From Thozetella sp. PMI_491 (lineage: Eukaryota; Ascomycota; Sordariomycetes; Chaetosphaeriales; Chaetosphaeriaceae), in the NCBI GenBank assembly GCA_021432635.1, contig MU270016.1, positions 63,608 to 127,607 on the forward strand: a DNA stretch of 64,000 nucleotides, read 5' to 3'. The position numbers and the translations under genes are program-made. Below the pieces are notes generated by a model. It worked only from the letters and a program-made list of their open reading frames with translations. It was not told where the DNA came from and searched no databases. How positions within the stretch are numbered: the first letter of the stretch is position 1; each line of letters starts with the position of its first letter. This document shows positions 22,084 through 32,441 of this stretch, in pieces.

Positions 22084-23532
22084 ATGGCGAAACTTAATAT
22101 ACTCATTGCCGTGTTAGCCTCGGCGACTTTGACATCTGCAGTGGGCGGATCTGTCTCGTACCGACAGGCGCTAGACGCCCAGCTATCGCCCTTCAACGGG
22201 CAGACGAATGTCAACATCGATACTAATCTAGTTATAAATTTCCCTTCGCCGCCGACTATTGGGCAAAATGGCACAATCCGGGTCTTTAATGCAGCTACGA
22301 GAAAAGAGGTCGATATGATCGACTTGTCTATTCCCTTTTCTCCGAGTCCCTACGGGAATGGATCGACAAAGGCAAACTATTCTGACACGACCACCTATCA
22401 GACAAACATCATCGGAGGCATGGATTTCTACTTCTTCCCCATCCTCGTGCGCGGTAATTCGGCAAGGATCTACCTCCATAATAATATGCTGGAGTACGGA
22501 CAAACGTATTATGTAAAGATGGATCCGGGGGTGCTCAGCCTTGCGAGCGGCCCGTTCGCGGGGTTCAATACAGCATGCGGATGGTCTTTCTCTACGAAGT
22601 CGGCCGGGCCTCCGCCGGGTACGAGTCAGGTCTTGGTGGCTGCTGACGGCTCAGCCGACTTCAACACGGTGCAAGGAGCCATAGACTGGGCTCCGATCAG
22701 TCCCTCGAACTGGACCACTATCGTGATTCAAGATGGAGACTACGAGGAGCTCGTGTACTTCCAATACAAGACCAAGATCTGGATTCGCGGCGAGTCCCGC
22801 AATGGTACACGCGTCGGCTATCCCAACAACAGCGCGTTCAATCCCCCCAACCGGCAGGGTCCATCGCGACGGCCTGCTTTCTCCTTCAAGGGAGTGTCCG
22901 ATATACAGCTCTCGGACTTTAGTATCACAAACTACTACCGTGGGCAAGCCGAGGCTCTACTCTCGGACGGGATGCGTATCGTGATAGACAACATGCGTCT
23001 CAACGGCTCGGGTGACGCGGTCACAACCTACGGCACGCTTTACGCGCGCGGTACTACACTCTACGGGGACGGGGACTCCGTCCTAGGGTACGCGTCTGTT
23101 TTCTGGGACCAGTGCGTCGTCGATTCCGGCGGCGCTGTCACGTGGACGCGTACAGTGGGGGGCATCCACGGCAATGTGTTTGTGAATAGCACCATCATTG
23201 GTCGCACGACCGGCACCACTTTCGCCCGGTTACCTAACAACAAGGGAGGTGTTATGCCCAACTGGCCCCACGCCGAGATGGTGCTGCTAAATACGCGGAC
23301 GCAGGGCATCGACCCTGTCGGATGGGGCCCGGTCCAGGGGCCACCCTTCGACACGACCAACGTGCATTTTTGGGAGTTCAACACGATGGATATAAACGGG
23401 AACCCCGTGGATATGTCGAGCCGGTTGAATATCAGCCAGCAACTCACGCTGCCTTCCAATGAGTCAACTATCGCGCAATACATGGATCCTGCCTTTATTC
23501 TCGGCGGATGGACGCCCACGGTATTGGTTTGA
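22084..23532 (+). CDS. Secreted pectinesterase-like (CE8-fold) protein, 482 aa
   Basis: A single exon with a signal peptide (MAKLNILIAVLASATLTSA). Residues about 28-175 form a bacterial-Ig-like (Big_5/SbsA-like) domain (LSPFNGQTNVNIDTNLVINF). From about residue 180 a right-handed beta-helix of the pectinesterase superfamily follows: VAADGSADFNTVQGAIDWAP, then GDYEELV (GxYxE motif) and GQAEAL (residues 287-292, QAxAL motif). The part expected to carry the DFIFG catalytic aspartate reads VVDSGGAVTWTR near residues 341-352, and no clear LGRPW is seen. Classic pectin methylesterase chemistry is therefore uncertain. It is likely secreted to act on, or bind, plant cell-wall polysaccharide. Many N-glycosylation sequons are present. 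It is convergent with the SAT4-type gene. Confidence 0.83.
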   Translation: MAKLNILIAVLASATLTSAVGGSVSYRQALDAQLSPFNGQTNVNIDTNLVINFPSPPTIGQNGTIRVFNAATRKEVDMIDLSIPFSPSPYGNGSTKANYSDTTTYQTNIIGGMDFYFFPILVRGNSARIYLHNNMLEYGQTYYVKMDPGVLSLASGPFAGFNTACGWSFSTKSAGPPPGTSQVLVAADGSADFNTVQGAIDWAPISPSNWTTIVIQDGDYEELVYFQYKTKIWIRGESRNGTRVGYPNNSAFNPPNRQGPSRRPAFSFKGVSDIQLSDFSITNYYRGQAEALLSDGMRIVIDNMRLNGSGDAVTTYGTLYARGTTLYGDGDSVLGYASVFWDQCVVDSGGAVTWTRTVGGIHGNVFVNSTIIGRTTGTTFARLPNNKGGVMPNWPHAEMVLLNTRTQGIDPVGWGPVQGPPFDTTNVHFWEFNTMDINGNPVDMSSRLNISQQLTLPSNESTIAQYMDPAFILGGWTPTVLV

Positions 23533-23783
23533 TTACCGGTAGCGTCGTTCCCCACTAAGCCCGGGTGGATAATGGAAACATCTGTGGCACGTCCCTGGTT
23601 TCCGATGCTGCGGCCGTTGGTCCCGGCCACCCTTGAGGGCGGCCTCGATTCTCGAGTGTTAGGGCTGTTCTAATAGCTACATTATTATGAATATAGCCTG
23701 CGATAGACCGCGAGGTCTTTTTAGCAGCTCAAGCGAGATTCGTACAAGAGTTACCATCCCTGGTGTCAGATCCAGCTCTAATT

Positions 23784-25349
23784 TTAGACAGCCCACCTTC
23801 CTTGCGGCTTCTTCTCCTCCTCTAACGATGAGCTGTCGTCTACGTGCACCTTGACCTCCGTCTTCTTGTAGATGCCGCCGTGCTTGGACGCTCCGGCCTC
23901 CATGTTTCGCAACTCGACGCCTGCATATGGACTGGGCATGATCCCCTTGCTGCTCTCGCTGTCCGGCTCTGCCTCCGATTTGTGGTCGACGCCGCTCCCG
24001 CTCCATACGTAGCCCTTGCTCTGCGCCCATTTTCCGCTGACATGGCCAGGATGGCTGCGGCCTCCGAGCGCGCTGCCGCTCGCACCAGCGTACTGAGACG
24101 CCTTCGCCGCACCGGAACTGTATGGCTGGCTCCGTAGTCCGAGGTGATAAGATGCCCACCGAATGAGCGGCTGGAGCGCTGGGAAGCACCCACACCATAG
24201 ACCGACGTGGCCTTCGAGATCGGTCCAGAATGCGATGACGGCCATCTTGTAGGTGCTGTAGATAGAGGCCATTGTCAGCCACATATTATGCGGGATACTC
24301 AGGCTATCAAGTCGGAGTGTCTGTCGAAGAGAGCAAGGGATTGACTTACGTATCGACGGAGAAATCCGTCTGCACCATGAGGGCAAGGCGGACGATACCG
24401 GTGATTGAGGCGAACATGCCGACGCAGAAGATGAGGACCACGCGAATCATCTTGGCCGAGAAGATCATCTGCGACTTGATGACCAAGATGGGGAGACAGA
24501 AGAGCGCAACATCCACCGCGATGCCGACTCCACCGTGCGTCCACATCATGACAGCCTCTTTATCCTTTGACAAGCAGTCTTCCGATCCTGGTGGCAGGAA
24601 CAGGTGCCTTCATCCATTAGCCTCGCGCCGTGCATTTGTTGTCTCTTGAGCGGCGCTTCGGGGTTACATACGAGATGTTTCTGCATTCGAGCAATCTGAA
24701 GAGAAAGCAAGATATTGTTTGTAGCAAAATTACGACACCAGTCGCGTAGACGGCCTTGTTGTACCACGCAAGGCGAGCTGGCCGCGCGGTAAGCATTGAA
24801 TCCAGAGACCGTTCGGACAGACGGGGTCACTTACTGTCTCGTCCAAGACGAAGGAGGAAGAAGACAATTGCCAACCTAACTAGGCCGACACACCAGAAGT
24901 AGAGCAGATGCTGGACGGTGAAGGCCTCGAAAAACTTCGGGACGAAATATCCGGGGATCTGGTCCATGTGGGCTCCGGAGCCCAGATCCACGGCTACGCG
25001 TCACTGTCAGTCCGAGAAAGAGGGCGCCTGTCGAATCCTTTCGGTGACTTACAGTGAATCTCGAGCGCGGAGAATGCAATGAGACAAGCCTGTATAGACG
25101 GCGTGAGCGAGAAGTTCGATGGCGTGGGAGTTGGGCCAGAGCCGGGAAGCCAGCGCTGGCAGGGAATGAAAAGGGACTTACATAGGCAATACCGGCGAAC
25201 AGGTCGTCCAGGCCTAGGACTTTGGTCATGAAGGCGCGCACATAGAAGCGAGCGCCGACTATGAGGGTCGACACGACAATCAGGCCAATGTTGAGGTTGC
25301 GCTGCTTGTAGCCCTGCCAGTCCGTCGTGGTGCTGAAGTCGAAATCCAT
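23784..25349 (-). CDS. SAT4/rhodopsin-like integral membrane protein, 413 aa
   Basis: Six exons, 25349-25182, 25089-25053, 24993-24835, 24777-24672, 24607-24350 and 24297-23784, are separated by introns of 92, 59, 57, 64 and 52 nt; the sum is 414 codons. The product has about seven hydrophobic helices and the landmarks of the fungal 'rhodopsin domain' (SAT4) family: [71 protein letters not shown], and an LRLGRD loop. The last exon carries a cytoplasmic tail rich in Ser, Lys and Glu. Family function is unclear; some members are linked to secondary-metabolite or stress genes, and no retinal-binding Lys can be asserted. The second exon is only 37 nt. One acceptor (24608) ends GAAG. Confidence 0.85.
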
Positions 25350-28300
25350 GGCGCCGGTCCGCAGCCGGCGAGCTAGTCGCTGCGAACGTCCTTTTCTAGT
25401 GCTTCTTTGTGGCGGCGACGAGCCGTAGATGCCAGATGACGCGGGAAGATAAACGTTTAAGCTTCGCCGATCGCCATGAAGAACTGGAGTCAGACGCACG
25501 CTGCAGCGTGGATTCCCCTCATGCGCGAGGGACGATCGTATACATAAGAAGCAATCCAGGGGAGTAGGAAGAGGCCTATTAGTGCGGAAAGGGGGCGTGC
25601 GTGCGTGCGAGATCTGAACGATAACCGGTTTAAGCGTCTTCCGCCACCCGAGATGCCCTTGACTATGGTTTTACAGGGAGTCACCCCCGCGTGCCCGGAC
25701 GTTTGCGTGGCATTACTGCGACTCTTCACCCTTGAGGCACAGCAGACCGATGGAAATTAGCCCTGTTGGCGATACGTCGGGCGGGGATCCCCGTCCTTGT
25801 ACTTGTGCGAACTAGACACTAGCCAGTCTTGCTAACCACAAACAGGGAACATCTCGTACCTTGGTCCCGCCACTCCCCCTCCCGAAAGATCGCCCCGGGA
25901 CGCTCCCCGTAACAGCTTTGCATAAGACGAACCAGGGACCCGGCCAGCACGTGTTCCCCTGGACGTTTGTAGGGCCGTTCAGCCTCTAATGGCCCAACGC
26001 TTGTGGAGGTTCGCGCCTAGGCCTACCGCAAAGTGTATGCAACGGCCGACCCTGGCCCTCTTCCTCAGCCCTTGTCGTCTGAAGATAACAGGGGCACTCT
26101 GAAATCACCTCACAGATGCCATGCAGTAGTATAAGCGGCAAAAATTAGAACATTAGAGCAGACCGTTTCGCTAGGGGAGGGGGGGGGGGGACTGGGCTAC
26201 CGCTGCGACGGAAGCCCGTGCTTCCCTGTCTTCGACGGAGGGGTTGTTTGTATCCCCCATTGTTCGGCGGGGCGATCAGGCCATTTCCAAGACGACAAGT
26301 GGCGGGGCCGGATCCGCTCGCCTGGGACATACACGGAGACTAGTTCCTGTAACCGCGACGGCGCGCAGCGCTGATATGTGGCGAAGACAACACCCACATA
26401 CCGGGCCTGAATTCCCCCCCCCTTTCCTAACTCCCGTTATTGGGAGGTATATACGCCGTACTATATAGTAGCAAGTGACGGATCGCTTGGATACACCGAA
26501 ATATCTCCATCTTCCTGTCGCCTTCATGTCCATATATGCCGCGCTGTTTCCCCTTTTCGTCATCGGTTTGTACCAGGCAAATGTAACTAATTTGCGTTCG
26601 CGTGCCTTAGGAATGCGACAGTGCCTATGCTAAATCATCTTTGCTACTCTTTGATCTAGTTACCATGTAACTTTTCTTGCACCAACTCTGCTCACTTGTG
26701 CCCAAAAGATTGGAAATCGGGCAAGTGGGCTCTGTCTTGTTCAGGGTACCGCCGCCAGCCTCCCTTGCCTCCGTACGGAGTGACGGGCTCTCAACTTTGC
26801 CGTCCTCCATTGCCGAATGGATACCTACTATTATGCTAAGCGTTTGGCCATGCGCTGCAGGATCTGCCTAGTTGAATTTGTGCCCCACACTCCATTCAGC
26901 CGTTAGCAGTCAAACTGCAAACTGGTAGAAATGCGGATGGTCTGTACGAATCCGGACTCTGGCGACTGTTCTGGACTAGCAACATAAAAACAGGCAAGGT
27001 CCAACCGATAGCCAGACTGCAAATATTTGTTTTGCTTGCCACTCGTATCTCGCGAATGACGCCCATCGTCTAGGGCTGGGCGGAAGTGAGCGTTGGGTTT
27101 CAAAGAAATCAACCGTAAGAGCCACTCGACCATGATGCCGCGAGGCTTCCTTTGGCGAGCTGCGAGACTGCAAGTATTAAAAACTACATGTCCTTCTCAA
27201 GAAGGACATGCAAACCTACCTCCAGTACTGGCGATTTTCATCGCCTGTACGATGTCCTAGGAAGGCCGGCCGACAGCATCGCTGGAATGCCCAAGCAGGA
27301 CTCGGTGTGAGACAAACGACAGGGTTCGGAGGTTTCTCACCGGCGTCGCTTTTCATAGGATCCCGCTGAACCCACTTGACGCCATTATGGAATGAGGTTG
27401 GGTATGTAAACGCTCCTAACGGTCGGCCGCCCCCAGGGTTCGATCCCACTTGGTGCAACTTGGTGCTGAAAGACCCTGCCAAGTATACCTAGCCTTCGGC
27501 CGAGGCTCCACACGTCTCCTTACTATTGCATACTACATACATTCGGAAGATGCATTGCCTGCGATACATATCTCGACTATTGGTCTCGCACTTTCGGGTC
27601 CTTTCCATGACCGTCGCGACTATTGGGAACGTAGCGCAGCGAGCTGAGAGCCGCGCCTCAGCTACGTCTTCGTCAGCTCTAGCCCTCAACCGCTAGACCC
27701 CATCGTAGAGCTCTACAAGGTAATTGGGGTAAAAAGCAGCACATTTTATTGTTGGCCTGCCTGTCAGGGGAGGGCGGAGACGTCTGAGCGGAGCAACAGA
27801 GACGTAAGCGCCAGTGTGTGATCCGAGATGCGAGTGTGCTACTACCATGCTGGTATGCCGCCTTACCAAGCGCGGCCTAATCACGGGAAGTGGGTTCACC
27901 GTTCCGGGCAACAATGAGCGTCGCTTACATGGGTTTGGCCGATAGAATGGCATGTTGTTTCTCAAAAAACAGTCCGAGCGGTACAATAGTCCTGTAGCCT
28001 CGATTGACGGAAGCGCAGGAAGAAAGGCCAGTTTTATTTTCATTTTCGTTTGCTCTTTCTTCAGTCCATAATGTACCCGTTGATAAACCTCTTCTACCAC
28101 CGCTTCCCGAGAGTTCGTAACGGGCTAAGCCGACTATCTAAGCTGATGGTGGGGCCGCCTATCTTTTCCTGTCGCCCTAGTCCATGCCGAAGGTGTCGAG
28201 TCATGTACACATCTCCATAGACGAATTTAACGGCGGTGCAGCGTGAAACGTGCATTAGAATGAAATCGATAATATTAAGAAAGAGGCAGGTAGCTCCGAG

Positions 28301-28665
28301 GCTACATCCGTAATTGCGGTTCCTGCTAGCATCTCTACCTGGCCTTACCCGGCCTACTTGGTACAGCGCCATCGAGCCATCCGTACGTCTAGGCCCACTC
28401 ATAACAAAGGACCGCGTAATGGCGACCAACAGTCCGTTATGATGTATCGTAGACCCCTATCTTGGTTAAGGCAGTGCTCGAAGGAGCTTGGGGGGGCGGA
28501 GGAGCGGCTCCACGGCACTTTCCGCCTCAGTGGGTGATGGCGCCTTGGTCTTCCTATATACAACAGCGAGGAACAGTCGGGGTACATCCCTATTATTCCC
28601 CTTTCGTCTCTCCTTGCTAGCCCCAACAGCCTCCGTGCAATTGCGATCGGCTGCCGCCTGCCACA
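25350..28665. other. Intergenic, 3.3 kb, no gene recognised
   Basis: This is one of the largest gene-free stretches. Many short frames exist but none has a recognisable domain or plausible splice chain. It contains a run of 12 G (26179-26190) and GC-rich patches. No inverted terminal repeats were noticed by eye. Confidence 0.5.
26179..26190. repeat. Poly(G) run, 12 nt
   Basis: A homopolymer of 12 G follows GGGGA in non-coding DNA. It could form a G-rich structure or reflect slippage or assembly uncertainty. Confidence 0.8.
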
Positions 28666-30300
28666 ATGCGGTTGTTAGCCCCTACCCTCGCCCTAGGCGC
28701 CTTTTTGGTCGCAGGAGCTGCAGGTGACTGCTGCACCAACCCGAGGGTCCGACGCGAATGGTGTGCACACCCAGCCCGCTTGGACCTATGATTATGCTGG
28801 GCTGCAGCGAGGGGGCTGCACCCCGAGCCGCGGAGCAAGTTTCTAGGCCGGCATAAGAGCACTGGCTAACGTTTTGTTTCCGATATGCAGGCGCGCTCTG
28901 AGCGATGCTGAGAAGCTGGAGTACATCTCTGCGGTTCAATGTCTTCAGTCCACCCCCGGGTCCATGCAACACCTCTTCGATGGTGTGAGGTCTCGCTTCG
29001 ATGACTTCCAAGGACTACACATTAACCTCACCGACATCTACCACTTCACGGTAAATCTTAATCCAGTCATTGTGCTCGCTTTTTCACTCTGTGTCTAACA
29101 TTTCTTGTGCAGGGTCCTTTCCACCCTTGGCACCGCCAGTATGTGTATCAGTACGAGTCGGACCTGATCGACCTCTGCGGGTACACCGGAGCACAGCCGT
29201 ATGTCTCAACTTCCCAGTCTCCACGATCCTTGTTTTAGGATACCCGAGTCTAACTTACCTCACAGGTACTGGGGTTTGTACACCCGAGGGGGTCTTGTAG
29301 ACTGTACATCGGGGTGAAGAGCTAACGATCCCCCCCCTAGATTGGACTCTTGATTCAGAATCGGAGGAGGCTTTCCTGGCGTCTCCCGTATTTGACGCAA
29401 CTACCGGGTTTGGAGGTTCGTTGTCGCGAGGCTGTCGGTCCGCCGGCGTCCACAATGTGTTACTACCAGAAGCGCTAACCCGAGGCTCAGGAAACGGTCC
29501 GTACGTCGACACCAGTAACTTCACTACCACCAATGTGCCAGTCAAGATCCCCGGCAAGACGGGCGGAGGTAAGCCTTAGAACTCCTACTGCTCTGCTACT
29601 GCAAGCTCACTCTCCTGATATGTAGGCTGCGTCCTTGATGGGCCTTTCGTCAACATGACGGTCGCCATGGGGCCCGGCCCGACCACGGCGTACAACCCCC
29701 GGTGCCTCGCGCGCGACTTCAGCCCGTCGCTCGCCATCTCCAAGCTGAACTCCACGGTGGTGGATGCAACCATGGCCTTGGACACCTTTGCGGTTTGGGA
29801 CTTCCACGTGCAGGGCACGGGCTTGGAGGTCTCTGGCATGGGCTACCACGCTGGCGGTCACCTCGGCGTCGGTGGAGACATCGGAGAGGCCTGTGTCTCC
29901 TAGCGGCACTTATCGGGTTGTTCACTCCTGACTGACTCTCTCGCAGATTGGCAACATGTACTCGTCTCCCGGTGACCCCCTGTTCTTCCTTCACCATGCC
30001 AACATGGACCGGCTCTGGAACGAGTGGCAGCGCACGGGTAAGTATTCGCTTTAGTTTTGTATATCCTATCGCTTGACTAACGGAGGATATTTGGCAGACT
30101 GGACCATCCGTAAGACCGACATTGCTGGCCCGGACACTATGTTCGCGTATCCATTCGACTTCCAGGGCGAGGTTGCCTACCAGAACATCACCCTCGACAC
30201 CGAGCTCGACTTCTGGGAGCTGCTTGAGGACGTGCGCTATGTCAAGATTTCCGAGGTCATGGACATCTACTCGGCGAAGTTCTGCTACACCTACGAGTGA
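28666..30300 (+). CDS. Secreted tyrosinase (short type), 354 aa
   Basis: Nine exons: 28666-28760, 28891-29050, 29113-29198, 29266-29273 (8 nt), 29341-29415, 29491-29568, 29626-29894, 29947-30037 and 30098-30300; 355 codons with stop. It has a signal peptide ([20 protein letters not shown]). Copper A ligands are H75 (GLHIN), H83 (IYHF) and H92 (PWHRQY). Copper B ligands are H242 and H246 (YHAGGH) plus one of H273/H274 (FFLHHANMD). The micro-exon rebuilds PYWDW, conserved in tyrosinases. The protein ends at FCYTYE, matching the Y-x-Y end of the catalytic core, so the C-terminal shielding domain of long fungal tyrosinases is absent. It oxidises phenols or catechols to quinones outside the cell, for melanin or phenolic turnover. 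The exon 7 donor is weak: GT at 29895 adds Ala-Cys, while a GC donor at 29889 would omit them. Confidence 0.9.
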
Positions 30301-30954
30301 TCTGAGAACCAGTTCGCATCTATGTGCCAGGCCGGTTGCCACGATTTCCAATCCAGGAGCTAGGCCCGGAGAACTGCGCAAGTAAGCTGCCTCCATCAGC
30401 TTTCTCATACCTCGAGCCCTTGCCCTGGGGTGAACTAAGGCCAAGCTCGTGTTAACGACAGGACCTTAGTTCGCACAATAGGCGCGAGCTGCCAATTCAA
30501 TTTCGCTTCTTTGTCGTTAAAACTTGTAGAATATATACTACCCCATATTATTATAGCTATAAAAGAGTTAATCAATCTTTTGGCTGACACTTGTGTGCTT
30601 CGGAGAGAGAGTCTGGCTACCTTGCTCTCCGACATAGCCATTGTGACAGATCTTGTCCTTACTACCATGGCTTATCTACCGTAGAAGCCAGGAGGCAACT
30701 CCGCACACCCAATGACACGTGGGAATGCAACTGAGCGTGTGAATTTTCATCAATTTGTGGACAAGCTATCCTTGGTATCGCTTCCGGCTTCCCTGATTCT
30801 TATACCATGTCCCGTCTATCATGTCTGAGGTATCGTGAAAAAAAAAAAAAAAAAAAAAGAAAGAAAGAGCAGCCATATCCTTCCCCAGCACGCCGATGTA
30901 ATCTTTAACCAGTAACGCCATCCACCTAACATACTATGCGCCTTCCGAGTTCGC
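30301..30954. other. Convergent spacer with poly(A) tract
   Basis: This lies between the 3' ends of tyrosinase (+) and the LURP-like gene (-). It contains 21 consecutive A at 30838-30858 followed by GAAAGAAAG. No coding frame is credible. Confidence 0.6.
30838..30868. repeat. Poly(A)21 tract plus (GAAA)n
   Basis: A run of 21 A is followed by two to three GAAA units. Such tracts can be slippage products or the tail of an old retroposed sequence. No matching upstream element or target-site duplication was identified. Confidence 0.75.
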
Positions 30955-31782
30955 TCAGCTCGATGCTGCTGAAGTAGCCGCAGTCTGTCCTTGATGATAG
31001 ATGTTCAGCACTTGCAGGCCTGACGTCAGAGCCGCCGTCTCCCAAGCCTCGCCTAGCGTGCCGGTCAGCGCGCTTCCTGCGAAGGCGAAGCGGAACGACT
31101 TGGTCATGCTGGCAGTTGTGTTGAGCGCGAGGATGGCCACGACCTCGCGGCCGTCGCTCGTGTACCCGACCTCCCGCAAGGCCGTTTCGGCACCACCCGG
31201 CTTGACGTTGGGGCCACCGAGCCGCACTAGCTTCCAGCCCCACGCCCGGTGGCCCTTGGACAGCTGCTTGAGCTCCTCGCCGTGGCTGGATCGCCACTCG
31301 AACTGCTCGGGCTCGCCGCCCTTCTCGCCGGTCGGGATCGAGAGCTGGTACTTGGTGCCCAAGTTTCCGGAGTTCATGAGCACCTCGAAGTCGCCGTGTT
31401 TGCCCTCGCGGGCCTGAACCTTGATGCTGAAGCGCGTCTGCTTCCAGTTGTCGCAGGCACCGGTCGCCAACATCGGGTCCTTGTTGGTTAGGCCGCCGAA
31501 AAGAATGATCTGAGGTTTCTTGCCCGTGAGGCCGCCGCTGTGCTGTTCAACGGCGAACATCTTCTCTTCGGCCGACGGGCCCAGATAGAAGGTTCGCATG
31601 CTCTTCCACGAGAAGTAGCCATTCAGCTCAGGGGGGAAGTGGGTGGCGGCGCGCACGACGGTGCTGCCCTCGGCAGAGGTGCCGGCATAAGGGGGAGGCG
31701 GCGCAAGGTCGGTAGCCTGTTCGCTGTAGCTTGGGGCGTCCGCGGTCGCCTTCTCGGACGACAGCTTGTCGAAGAAGGGCAT
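30955..31782 (-). CDS. Conserved fungal protein, LURP/tubby-like fold suspected, 275 aa
   Basis: A single exon, with the ATG at 31782 in good context. The N-terminus is proline-rich and probably disordered (SYSEQATDLAPPPPYAG). From about residue 55 there is a beta-rich domain: SWKSMRTFYLGPSAEEKMFA, PQIILFGGLTNKDPMLATGA, KHGDFEVLMNSGN, FEWRSSHGEE, WGWKLVRLGG, and VVAILALNTTASMTKSFRFA. Successive strands with a phospholipid-scramblase/LURP-one or tubby-C-like rhythm suggest that fold, but this is inference from pattern only. There is no signal peptide and no membrane segment, so it is likely cytosolic. The TA-rich leader 31860-31960 includes TTTTATAGAA. The function is unknown. Confidence 0.7.
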   Translation of the reverse strand: MPFFDKLSSEKATADAPSYSEQATDLAPPPPYAGTSAEGSTVVRAATHFPPELNGYFSWKSMRTFYLGPSAEEKMFAVEQHSGGLTGKKPQIILFGGLTNKDPMLATGACDNWKQTRFSIKVQAREGKHGDFEVLMNSGNLGTKYQLSIPTGEKGGEPEQFEWRSSHGEELKQLSKGHRAWGWKLVRLGGPNVKPGGAETALREVGYTSDGREVVAILALNTTASMTKSFRFAFAGSALTGTLGEAWETAALTSGLQVLNIYHQGQTAATSAASS

Positions 31783-32441
31783 TGTGTGTGGGTGATGGAG
31801 AGGTCTGGAAATTATGTGGTGGGCTGGATTGTGGTGGATGCTGCTTTGTAGATGGTGCTTTGCAACTGTTACGATGGTAAAGATGCAGATATGTGTGAGG
31901 TTGGCAACTTAATTGCGGCAGCTGGGACGATCTTTTATAGAACAGCGCGACGTCGTGGCAGGAGGCATTCCCACATCCCACAGCGCGGGAAGTGACGCAA
32001 CCCTCCCCCAGATTGGACGAGCGCAGCGTGTTTCCCGATTGGGATAGGTGTTGGCAGGAAGCTAGTGCGGGACCGTCGCGGGATGTGCAGAGCCAATGAG
32101 CTCGGCCAATCCTAGGCACTGCCACCATCACACGGTTCGAAGCACCGGCAGCTCCGCTATCCTGTTTTTTTGGCGATCTCCAGCTGAGCTTGCCTCGTTG
32201 GCCCATGACGGTGCAACCCGCCCGAATGGCATGGCCCCCTTCTCCAAGCCTTCCTAAGCCCTCCTAAGGGTCTTTATTATCCCTATACTCCACGTTGAGG
32301 ATCCGCATCAGGCCGCCTAGCTGAGATAGTTGGCGGGGCTGTGGATTATACCCTTTTTATTTCTGACTCCCCTTCTGGTACATAGGAATTTAGTCTACAC
32401 TTGGGCTCGACGACCCCATCCAAATCGCATCCAGGACTTGG
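31783..32441. other. Promoter region of the LURP-like gene
   Basis: This spacer separates two minus-strand genes. It holds the 5' region of the LURP-like gene, including a TATA-like TTTTATAG near 31931-31938, and the 3' flank of the Zn2Cys6 gene. No other gene is seen. Confidence 0.5.

Noticed and set aside
27425-27465. GGGTTCGATCCC resembling a tRNA T-arm
   Set aside because: Only the inner two stem pairs form and no matching 5' acceptor strand is found upstream.
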